From: Owenia fusiformis
Taxonomy: Eukaryota > Annelida > Polychaeta > Sabellida > Oweniidae
Assembly: GCA_903813345.2 (NCBI GenBank)
Contig: CAIIXF020000002.1
Span: 7,833,555 to 7,897,554 of the forward strand
Length of the DNA: 64,000 nt
Direction of reading: 5' to 3'
The translations under genes were made by a program, and so were the position numbers. The notes under the pieces are model-generated. The model worked only from the letters and a program-made list of their open reading frames with translations. It had not been told where the DNA came from and did no database searches. Each line of letters starts with the position of its first letter. Position 1 is the first letter of the stretch. Positions 1 to 12,000 of the stretch are shown here, in pieces.

Positions 1-46
1 CGGTGCAATTCTGGCTCACTGCATGGGTCTTGGGAAGACTCTCTCG
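1..46 (+). CDS. ATRX: ATRX exon with Walker A motif (motif I), 5' incomplete
   Basis: Reads [15 protein letters not shown] from base 2; base 1 is the last base of the preceding codon. GLGKT is the ATP-binding P-loop. It ends on a whole codon before the donor gtgagt at 47. The exon begins upstream of the window. Confidence 0.93.
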
Positions 47-3000
47 GTGAGTATAAGGGTCTTAATGAGACTATAGTCTCCATTAGTAGCTGCTTAGAAT
101 CAGTTGCTCATCTTATAATGTACAACCCCTCCCATAAATTTAGCAACTGTAAGTCTCCATGGGGTAATGTGTAAAAACTTCTTTGTTTGATTTTGAATCA
201 TAATTTTCAAGTTTCTCAATTACGAGAGATCGGACTTTGCTGTTATTGGCTCACACAGTGAGCCTATGGGATCGACCAGGCGTCCGTCCGTCCGTTGGTC
301 CGTCCGTCCGTCCGTCAACATTGGCCGCACAAATTAAAACTGCTATTCGAATTGAGTCGTACCCAAATTCATTTTATGCATATCCATAATGCCTATTTGA
401 CCTATCATCGCCATTTCCCAAGTTCACCCGGTTTCCGGGAAATTGCGGATTTTGACGTCAAAAGGTCAAATTTTCTGTAAATACTAGACACTTTGTTGAA
501 GTAGAACTTTCAAATAACTTTTAGTAGTTGTTGTATATGCAACTTATGTCCTCTGAAGATTTCAAAGCTCTTGGAATTACAGTTTTTGGTGTTTACTCTA
601 TAAAATTTGGCAAAAAGTAGGACTTAGTCATTTTCAGGAAACTTTCTCATGTATAAAGTCAATGGCAGGTTTTGTGATTGACAAGTTTCTCAAAGTTTGC
701 CTTATACTAGATCATTTCTTGCAATGAATTACATCATTACTAGATTTAAGCATTCCCTACATATTGCTCAATATATGTCAGCATCAAATTTTTACAGTTT
801 TTGAGATATATGACGTCAAAAAAACAGTAAAAATAAGTTATTTTTCAACTTGCTTCAATTTGACCAAATGTTTTTTAAAATCATCTACAAGTTGCCAGGA
901 GCTCAAATCTGACATTAGTTTTAGGATTTGACCTTTACTTGACCTTCAGTTACCTTTGAAAGGTCAAAAAAGTTCATTTTTCAAATTGATTTTTGGATGT
1001 AAATTTTGGTCAGCTTAATCACAAAAGACCTTACTGAGCTCTGAATAAGTCAAATTTTCAAGGTAAAAGGTCATCAAACTAGGTCACACAACTGTGTTTA
1101 TTTCTCAAAGTTCAAGACTACAAATCCAAATCAATATTTTTGTTTTAAAGTCAGGATATACATTCCTCTGAAGGTTCCAAACTGTGTGAGCACAGGACCG
1201 TGGGTCCTATTTTTTTTGAAATTGGCTTACATCATCAAGCTATTTTACATGCGGTCCAAAAGTTTGAGTTTGGCAAGCCAGACTTTTTGTTGGGAGTGTT
1301 TTTTTAAATATATAAAAGACAACTGGCTAGAAATATAGTAAACCATTTGTAATATTAATATCTAAAAAATCACAGATAGAAAAATGAAAAATATGTGTAA
1401 TACTATTGAGAAATGATGAAGTATTAATTATTATTGCATTTTATATTCCAGAGTATAAGTCTAGTCCATACATTACTAAGTCATCAGAATCTTACTAAGA
1501 TGAAGACGTGTCTAGTTGTGTACCCCCTTAATACAATACTCAACTGATACAACTATGTTTTATATTCCAGAGTATAAGTCTAGTCCATACATTACTAAGT
1601 CATCAGAATCTTACTAAGATGAAGACATGTCTAGTTGTGTGCCCCCTTAATACTACACTCAACTGATACAACTATGTTTTATATTCCAGAGTATAAGTCT
1701 AGTCCATACATTACTAAGTCATCAGAATCTTACTAAGATGAAGACATGTCTAGTTGTGTGCCCCCTTAATACTACACTCAACTGATACAACTATGTTTTA
1801 TATTCCAGAGTATAAGTCTTGTCCATACATTACTAAGTCATCAGAATCTAACTAAGATGAAGACGTGTCTAGTTGTGTGCCCCCTTAATACTACAGTAGA
1901 ACCTGTATATCTGAACACCTGGCTAAACCGAACACCTTCCAATTTGAACACTTTTTTCAGTCCCATTTTTTCCTCCCATTGACTCCCATGTTAAAAAAAC
2001 CTTGAAATCTGAACAGTGAACAACCAGATTTGAAAAACTGACCTGTCTAATTTGAACATTTATATCAGAAATCAAATGTCTGAACATTTCAATAATAGCC
2101 ACATATTGAGTCAATGTTATAGTTGTTATTTATCTTTACATACAATGTAATCAAAGCACCAATATTGTCCTTACTAATTTATTTAGTCTCAGAGACATCC
2201 CTAATTTGTGGAAAACAACAGGATGTTTTGGAAAGGTGTGAGTACAGGAGTTAATTGGTTTATCCTATTAGAAAAAAAACTGAATGTTTTATGTTTAAAT
2301 TAAGAGAAAGGTGTGAATCAAGAAGATAATTGGTTTATCATTATTAGAAATTACCTGGATGTTTTTGATTTAGATTAAGAGAAAGGTGTGAATCTGGGAG
2401 ATAATTGGTTTATCCTTATTGTAAATGAATTGGATGTTTTTGATTTGGATTTTGAACAGGTCCTAACTGTTTTATATCCCATGGGTCTGTTATGATAGCT
2501 AAGATTCAATCAGAAAATGTTTTATAATCACAAAGATAACACAGACACATTTGCAGACAAGATTGTATCACGAGAAAGAGAAAAAATTCAACCATAATGT
2601 GAGATAAGTCATTTGATTAGCATAAGATTTCGTACGAGACTATCATATACTTCTACAGTGTACTTCAAAATATAAAAGTTATTTTTACTAAAATAGTGAA
2701 ATTGTTCAAAATGTAAATAAAACATAGCTTATAGACTATAGGCATATTGTAGAATAAACACATCAACAACATGTATTGTTTTCTGACTTAGTATTAAGTG
2801 TTCAATATAGTGTACTGAACAATGAAAATCCCCCCCCCCCCCCGACCAACAAAATCCTCGAAATTTGAGCACCTGCCAATTTGAACGCTTTTGGCTGGTC
2901 CCATGGGTGTTCGGATTAGACAGGTTTTACTCTATACTCAACTGATACAACTATGTTTTATATTCCAGAGTATAAGTCTAGTCCATACATTACTAAGTCA

Positions 3001-6000
3001 TCAGAATCTAACTAAGATTAAGACGTGTCTAGTTGTGTGCCCCCTTAATACGATACTCAACTGATACAACTATGTTTTATATTCCAGAGTATAAGTCTAG
3101 TCCATACATTACTAAGTCATCAGAATCTTACTAAGATGAAGACGTGTCTAGTTGTGTGCCCCCTTAACACAATCCTCAACTGGGTGAATGAATGGGAGAA
3201 GTGGTTTGATGAGGAGGACCAATTAGATGTAAGTAGAAAATATTAGTCATCAGAATATCAATGTTTTTGTGTCATGACCAGAAGTTGTGTTAAGTGGTTG
3301 GCATTTGGTGGTTGGTGGATGTCTATAACAAATGGCAGGTGGTGTCATTTTGCATATTCATGCCTTGTTTTGTTAATGTGATTTCATAATTTTTGAATCC
3401 CACCCTCATTTAATGTAACATTTTGTTGTTGTTGGTTTGCATTGTATTTGAAAATCAATATTTTACTCCTTGCCCACATAGGAAATTATTAACTCTCTTC
3501 TACCATTACTGTTGATAGAGGGACACTGATCCCTATACTCTATTATGTCCTTATTGCTATAGTCTCCAACATTTTTGTGGATGGTGGTTGGTGTTAGACA
3601 TTCAGCATCAGTTACAAATGGGAGGTAGTGACATTTTGCATATTAATGCCTTATACTCTATTTATTATATTCAGGTTTATGAGCTAGCCACTGCAAAAGA
3701 CAACAAAGAACGAGGGATAAGGCTCCGCAAGTGGACAAAGAGTGGGGGTGTCATGGTTATGGGCTACTCATTGTTTAGGATATTAGCCATGTCTAACACG
3801 AAGAGTAAAGCCCTAAAGAAAACGTTCGAAGAATCACTTATAAATCCAGGTATAGTTAGTCATGTGATTTTTTGGAAGAATGGTACCCTTTGCTTTCTTT
3901 TGTCACAGCTTTTTAAAAGATTCTACACTCTTTAAGTAAAAGAGAAACCTCTATGACTAGGAGTGTGATAGCCACCAACAGTGTTTGGAAGTGTTAAACT
4001 GTAAACATTGTCTCTACTATTGAGAGGTTAGTTTAAAACTGAACTCTGGGTTCAAAGCAAAAGAATGATTGAATTAAATGGTTTAAAAGGGTTTTTGTGG
4101 AATGACTTTTGAATCTGTTTGTTGCTTATGCCAGTTTTTAAGTCAAGTTTAAGCCAGATAATTTTAATGTTACATATTTTTAGGTCCAGATTTGGTGGTT
4201 TGTGACGAGGGTCACATATTAAAGAATGAGTCGTCTGCAATATCTCAGTGTATGAATAACATCAGGACTCGCAGGAGGATTGTCCTCACAGGAACACCAT
4301 TGCAGAATAACCTCATTGAATGTGAGTGTCCTCGTTTAAGAAATAACATGATCCTTATAATGGAGATTTTGAATAGGATTATTATATTGAACTGTAATTT
4401 ATTTTAAATAAAATTTTTTTTAACTTACTCTAGAGTTTAAATAAGCAATATTTTAAACACTAAAATAATTTTATAAATTATCGTTTTATTTTAAATGTTT
4501 TCATATTTAACTCTTTCTATCCTGTAGACCACTGCATGGTTAACTTCGTGAAGCCCAACCTACTTGGTACAACCAGAGAGTTCAAGAACAGATTTGTCAA
4601 CCCAATCAGCAATGGACAATGTGTTGATTCAACACCCAGAGATCACAAGATTATGAAACGCCGCGCCCATGTTCTTCATGAAATGTTGGTCGGATGTGTT
4701 CAGGTGAGCATAGTTCAGCTTCAACAGTTATTGAGGCCACCCTTTCAATTTTCAGTAATGTATCTATAGGAACTAGGGATCCCACGATTGCTCGATGCAT
4801 CGATATAATCGCTAGAAATCACCTCCGATTCGATTAATCGATATGGATCCTCTATTTTCGATATTATCGATAATCGTTTTTCAAACCAACTCACCCGTTA
4901 AGTAAGTAAAAGAGCTCAATTAAACCAAAATTGACACAGCAAAACTCCGCGAAAAATTAAAAATATTTTGAAGAGCTAACATGACACGCCACATATTTTC
5001 GTGATTCAAACCGAACATGAACTTTTTAGCAATAAATGGATTTTCAATAATTTTGCGAACATTTGTGATTTTAGATGCCCTTTGTTCATTTTCACACCAA
5101 ATATTATACCATAAATTATCTTAATACGTAATAAATGCGATAGGGCCCTAGACGTATCTTTATTTTAATGTTTTAAGATGTTATAGTATCTTTTCAATTT
5201 GCAATAAATGTGTATCGAATCGTTTGTATCGAATCGTTTTCATAATATCGAGATACGTATCGAAACGAAACAAAATGTATCGTGGGATCCCTAATAGGAA
5301 CCTTGCTGAATTTAATATTAGCTCAAAGAAGTTGTGACATCCACAAAGACGTGATGACATATTGTTATAGCTACCATTTTTCTCTCCACCACATAGGTGT
5401 CAGCCTTGGTACATCAATGTCCGTCTATCCATCCATCTGTTTGATTGTCCATCCGACAGTTTTCTTCAAAACCACGACATATATCATCTTCAAATTTTTC
5501 AATTATATCAACTCAGTACATTCTTCCTGTTGTTAAAAACTGCATGTTAATATAAGAAATGAAATTGTGTTTTTAGAGGAGGGATTATTCTGCATTGACC
5601 AAATTCCTACCTCCGAAACATGAGTATGTAATATCTGTGAGATTATCTGAAGCACAAATCAAATTATACGAGGAGTACCTTAGGATCAACTTGAACACAG
5701 GACCTGACGGCAAGATCATATCACATGGAGCAAGGTAAAATTGTTGTGAAATTATGGATACACTGTACCTTGAAGATGACATCATGTTTTTGTAATGAAA
5801 CTGTTTTTCTGTCACCACAACAAATGGGGACATTCTGTTATGGTACCTTTTTGTGGACAGTGTTCAGAGGTTGGTGTTTGGCATTCCATGTTTGGTGGTT
5901 GGTGTCTGTAACAAATGGCAGGTTGTGACATGTTAATGCTTTGTTGGTGTTTGTGCCGGTGTCAGCATTCAGAGTCTGTGACAAATTGTTTTATAATCGC

Positions 6001-9000
6001 AATTTTTTTATTTTAGATTGTTCAGTGACTACCAAGAACTAATGAGAATATGGACTCATCCATGGGTGCTACAACTCAATGAAGTCATCAGAGAGAAAAT
6101 CAGGGTAAGTTTCTAACCCCAGAAAATCACTTCTGGCTTAGCATTTAGAGAGATGCTGGGTAAATGGAGATTTGACTCTTGCTTCAATAGACTAGATGCG
6201 AGTAGAGTAGAAATAATTTTGGGTTATGTCATTAAATATTCAAAATCAGTCAGTGATGTCATATTTGAAATCTACATGTAAAACTACTTCAAGAAATTTG
6301 GTATCGAAAATTATTTATCAACTTGATTTTATCAAATTTGATTTTTTGAAAATATAACTACGAGTTTGGGGAGATTCCCCATGTTATAAAATCACAAAAT
6401 GTAAAATATCTTTTCTTGCATTGGACAGATAACATTTTCTTTTACTGGACATATTTTAATTTGTATAACTATAAGTGATATGAAAATTGAACCACTAAAG
6501 CAGATGAATATTTAAGTTAACTTTCTCCTATATCTGCCATGCTATCTTACCCAAACGAACCACCTGGTGGTGAAACTGGTAACTGCCTACTCTCATCTGA
6601 GTTATTACCAGTGAAGTCAAGTGTGCACATGAAAAAATACAATACTTGTATGGTAATCTAAACAATGAATTCTAAATATAAATCATTTTCTTCATTACTC
6701 TTGATATTTTGATGTTGATATTTTGATGTTCTAATGACGTAAAAATCATTTAACAGTTTTGTTAAGATTTTTAGATTTTGTTTTTTTTAGAATTATGAAA
6801 TATAACATTTGAAATTCTTAAAAGAAGAAAAGGATTCATAGTTAGGTAGTAGGTTAATGCGCTCTGGTGTTTACAATGTGATTCAGTCCTGAGTAGTTGC
6901 TTAATGATAACAGAGTACAGAATTTTGTAGGAAAAGAGAGAAGCAATTTGTTCATTTGGGCAATTAGTAGACTACAACTCAACTGCTATGTTTATAATTG
7001 ATGGTAATAGGTAAAATTGTGGTATTTTTTGTACTTAGAAAATAGAGGGGAATTTTCCATTCATAATCAGAATTGCTTTGCTTACAAGGGTAGCATATGT
7101 GATTGAGTAGGAATCTCTTCATACATTGGCATTGACCTACTGAACAGTGGGGGGGGGGGGCAAATTAAAACTGATGTGTGTATCCATGGTAACAAAAATA
7201 CAATGCAAAGTTGCAGAAGCTCTTTTCTCATCCATTAAAGTTAAACGTTATCATGAATAAACAAAAGAAAAATTAAAGCTATGTTATGTACAGAATCATT
7301 ATATTTCCATATTACTTGTAAATGTTATTTCATTTCCAAGTTTGTCAAACATATTACAAAATAAAAAAGTTCCATTTTAGAAGATTTACAAACTTTGATG
7401 CCAAAATATCAGGTGCATAAATTGATATTTAGTTTTCTAAACAACCTCATAGGTTGGTCAGCTACTGATGTTCTTGTTAGTGGAAGTCTAGGAGGCCTGT
7501 ATATGGTCCCTCAGAATTGATCCAATACAAAACTACAGCAAAATAGTTATACAAGACTAGGTGCCAAATTAGTTTCAGGTCACCTTAGCAAAATATAAAA
7601 AAAATTCTTTTTAAAAATGACCCCTGGGTAATCCCAAATAAATAAAAAATGGTGATGTTGTGTGATGCTCAACAAGCAACAATAGTACAGTGATATTAAA
7701 TCTATATTTAAAACAATATAGCTTCAACAGGAGGAAATTTCGTCAATTCCTTAGTACTAATAGCACTTCAACATAGATATCACTTTAAGTTGTTTGTACA
7801 TTGAAAGATGTCACCCTAGTTGGTTATAATATAAATGATCACTTTGAATTTCAGTATTACACTGTATATTACTTTGAATTTCAAATTGATAGTTTATATT
7901 GATTTTCGAATTTTGTTATTAAAAGTATGATTAAATTATTAAACAGCATTGATCAAAATAATAAGTATGTATGAAATTTTATATTAATTATTAAATATAT
8001 GTTATTTGTATAATTCGATTAAAATTATAGCTAACCTTTATAATCAGAACTCCTAATTATTATGCTTATGATCCTGAACACTATATTTGAAAAAGGATTA
8101 GTACCTATTAAACTTTCAGTGTTTGGTATGAAAGGGAAGGGCAAGTAAGGTATGATCAATGCTATTGCTATCATTGCTCATGACCTGTAATTACTGCTCT
8201 TGCTTCTGGGATGGCTTCGCTTTGGCCAACCTTTGCCAAAGGTTGCCGCATCTACGATGTAGTCGATGTAGTAGTTGTTGCCGCCGTAGTAGTTGCCGCC
8301 GTCGTTGCCGCCGTCGTCGTCCTCGATGTAGCTAAAGCTAATTGAGGGAGACTCTAGGGAGAGCATCCTATTTGAGGATGGATGTGTTTCTAGCTTAGCC
8401 TTTGTTGTAGAACTTGCAGTCTTTTGTTCCAATGAGACTATTCTTTGTTCTGCCTGCCTCAAGGTGTACTTTGTGTTCTCATGTTCAGATTCCATAGTTT
8501 CATATGCCATCTTACCCTTGGCTACATCTACTTCTAGTTGCTTATTTTGATTTTTTAGGTTATGTATCTGATCTCCTTGATATTGAATTTCTGCTTCCAT
8601 TTTCTTTATACTAGCTCCATGGTCCTTGCAATATTTATAATCTAGATGGGTTTTGGCACCAGCTATGTATGCTTCCACCATTTCTGCAAGATCAACTCTG
8701 CCCACCTCTTGATTTCTAAGAGCTTCAGCTAGTAATGGCATTTGGTTTGGTTGTCTTTGTGCCCATGTTGATAATATATCATATCCCCATTGTGCAGAAT
8801 TATGGGGATTATTCCCTTTTATGTAGAAAATATCGGCATTGTTGAGGCCTAGCTGGATGCCGAGAGCACTATACTTGTCACCTATCCTATTGCCAATCTT
8901 GAGTAGAAATTTATCTGAAAATGAAATTGAAGTATATTAGGTATATTTTACAATTAAATCGATGAGTCAGCTTAAGGGCAGTTGATTTATTTATACTTGT

Positions 9001-12000
9001 GTTTAATTAGATGATTTATTTTGCCTTTATTGTCTATACAGTCCGTTTAAAGATTTAATATTTTGTTTGAGGCCTGCTATTATGAGATATTTGGAGACTT
9101 TTAACTACTTATGAACATTTTTTACAAGCTTTTTACAATATTTCTGGATTTCCTCTTCAAAAATAATTTCCTCTTAGCAAGGAGTAAAACTTTTACATTT
9201 AAAAATAATTTCAGATTAAAACCAACCCTTAACATATTTATCACGCCCGTTGATCGGAAGAAATGAACGGAGGGGGAAGTTGATTGAAAATTCAAAAAAT
9301 CTTGAAGATTTATTTTTTCAAGAGAAAGTTTACAATTGAATGGCTAAATGAATAGGCGCAGTGCACAGGGAAATATGTTAGGTCTTCTTGGATTTTTTTG
9401 AACTGATGGAGTTCTAAGATAAAAGATCTATTAAAAAAGGCGCAGCATCACCAACAAGCAAATGTCAATGTTTTTGCTATAAATCATGCAACAATGGTCT
9501 GCACGACCTGTAATAAATATATATAAGCGACGTTTTTATCACAAAATTAATGTCATTGCCGTTTTTTTTAAATAATTTTCCAAACGATAGATAGAAAATA
9601 ATTGAAAATAAAATTGAATGGAGGGGGAATTTGTGTACTTGAAAAATGAACTCAGTTACTCAGTAACATCTTGATGTTACTACTCTGATAAGTGAAAAAT
9701 GGGGACATATGGTCGCCGGGTTAGCTTGGTGGTTAAGGCATTGGTCTGAAAAGCAGGAAGTCTGGCTTCAGGCTGAAAAGTCGAGGTCCTCGGTTCAAAC
9801 CCAGGTCACAGCACTTCTTGTGATTTGTCTTTGACCTATGACTGCTGACCTATACCGGTGATTACTAGAGTGCTGCTGACTCGATAAAAGGCCGGCGCTG
9901 GGTAGAATTGTCTATGGTTCTAGCCAGGATAAAGATACCAGTTCTTCAACTCGACAATGGGAAGAACTGCTCTACCTTAGTGACTAATATGTCATGATAT
10001 GACATCTAAAGAGTCAATAAAAGATATATTGGAAATAAAGTCAAGTTGCATCTCTTTTCAAATGTCTATAGACACATTACTCCTCCCCCCTCCGTTCATT
10101 CCCCCCTTTCGTTCAATTTTAATAATTTTTGATTATTATCCCATCGAACGAAGTTCAGGGGATATAGGGAAGACCTCCGTACGTATGTACGTACATATTT
10201 CCATCCAGGCAATAACTCAAATACTGTTGGCCCAATTTTGTTCATATTTTGTACACATATACCCTATGGGGGTAGAAGTTCTGCTCGAAAGCCGATTTTC
10301 AAAATGGCCACTCATCTAAAAATGGCGGCCATTTTAGTGCTGATTTTACAGTAATTTAGGTGCAGTATGTAGTAAAACTGTAATAGCAATATGTTTTAAA
10401 TGTAAAAAATTAAAGATATTAAAGAAGCACATGGCAGCCATCTTGAAAAATGGCGGCCTTAACTCATTTTTTTACGATTTTTGCTGTTACTCGAAAAGTA
10501 GCGGAGCAATTCTGTTCATATTTGGTGTGTGAATACTATAAGCATGGCACACTGTCTAATGACACTTTTGGTAGAAGGTGGCCATTTTGAAAAATGGCCG
10601 CCATTTTAACACATTTTACTATAACTCGAAAAGTAGTAGAGTTATTTTGTTCATATTTGGTATGTGAATACTATAAGCATGGCACACTGTCTAATAACAC
10701 TTTTGGTAGAAGGTGGCCATTTTGAAAAATGGCCGCCATTTTGACATATTTTGCTATAACTTGAAAAGTAGTGGAGCGATTTTGTTCATATCTGGTATGT
10801 AAATACTATAAGCATGGCACACTGTCTAATGACACTTTTGGTAGAAGGCGGCCATTTTGAAAAATGGCCACCATTTTAACGTATTTTACTTTAACTCAAA
10901 AAGTAGTGGAGCGATTTTGTTCATATTTGGTATGTGAATACTATAAGCATGGCACACTGTCTAATGACACTTTTGACACTAATGACATAAGAAGGTAGCC
11001 ATTTTGAAAAATGGCTGCCATTTTTGCTGTATACTTTGTAAAAATGCCAGCCATGGCTGTTCGATGGGATTTGCTACGCTTTGGCGTTGCTGTTGTCTAG
11101 TTTTTGATATAACGTATGGTATCATGTTTTACAAATCCAACGATGACAATAGTTTTGTTATAATTACTTCACTTACCAGTATTTATTACAGGTTGTGTAG
11201 ACCCATGTTGCTTGATTTATAGCAAAAACATTGGCATTTTCAAGTTGGCGACGTTGTACCTTTTTTAATAGATCTTTTATCTTAGAACTCCAAGAAGACC
11301 TAACATATCCCCATGAACTGCGCCTATTCATTTAGCCATTCAATTGTAAACTTTCTCTTGAAAAATAAATCTACAAGATTTTTTGAATTTTGTACCGAAA
11401 ATCAGCTACTCCCCTCCATTCATTTCTTCCGATCAACGGGCATGTTTATGGAAAAAGTCAATGTTTCCAGCAAAGTGAAATTGACTTCACCCCCTACCCA
11501 AACTTGATTGATTATATTTCTTGATGTACTTCAATATTCTGACATTGTTCCCAATACTGTAATAATACAATTATTATATTACCTTGTGATGTCATCTTTG
11601 AAAGTGACTGCTCATACCAGTATTACATTAGGCACTCCGGACTCTGAAAAGTTGAAAAATATATTATAATAAACTTACCTAAATTATAGAAAATCTTTTT
11701 TTTGGACCCTTGAACAAAAAACTGTTCTTTTAGGAGCCAACATCATAGCCTTTTTTAGCAGGTGTGGACCATGTAGTTAGACACCCTGATTTTTTAAAGA
11801 AACAAATTAGTCTTCCCCTGAACAGAGGTCACTATGTCAGAGAAAACAAGTTCTAGCCAGAGCTACACAGGTGGACTATTTGCATGTGTTAAATGCATGT
11901 AGCATATTAATCAGAGCGAGTCGGGGTCATTTGATAAGGGGTAAGGAAAATGCTCTTTCCTTTCCAGGAAGGCAGGCTATGTCCCCTGACACAGGGGAAC

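Larger units (their letters stand above)
1436..3087 (+). repeat. 119-bp tandem array: five decoy acceptor/exon copies before ATRX exon 2
   Basis: Exon-like starts after tatattccag lie at 1452, 1571, 1690, 1809 and 2969, with the true exon at 3088. Spacing is exactly 119 bp once the 1041 bp added by the insertion at 1894-2932 is removed. Each unit holds ~25 bp of intron end plus ~94 bp of exon. Decoys keep the coding sequence nearly intact but run into TGA directly after ...TILN and have no donor. Confidence 0.93.
9245..11441. mobile_element. Foldback element with ~330-bp inverted arms and nested insertions
   Basis: The left arm (9245 to about 9570) is repeated inverted at about 11110-11441, starting GCCCGTTGATCGGAAGAAAT on both. 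A SINE and a Helitron-like element fill the interior. Removing them leaves an element of roughly 1 kb that is mostly arms. No transposase; target duplication not resolved. Confidence 0.78.

Noticed and set aside
3588-3935. 115-codon plus-strand gene
   Set aside because: It is ATRX exon 3 read through into both introns.
9712-9810. tRNA gene
   Set aside because: A and B boxes are present but the cloverleaf and anticodon arm cannot form; a SINE body follows.
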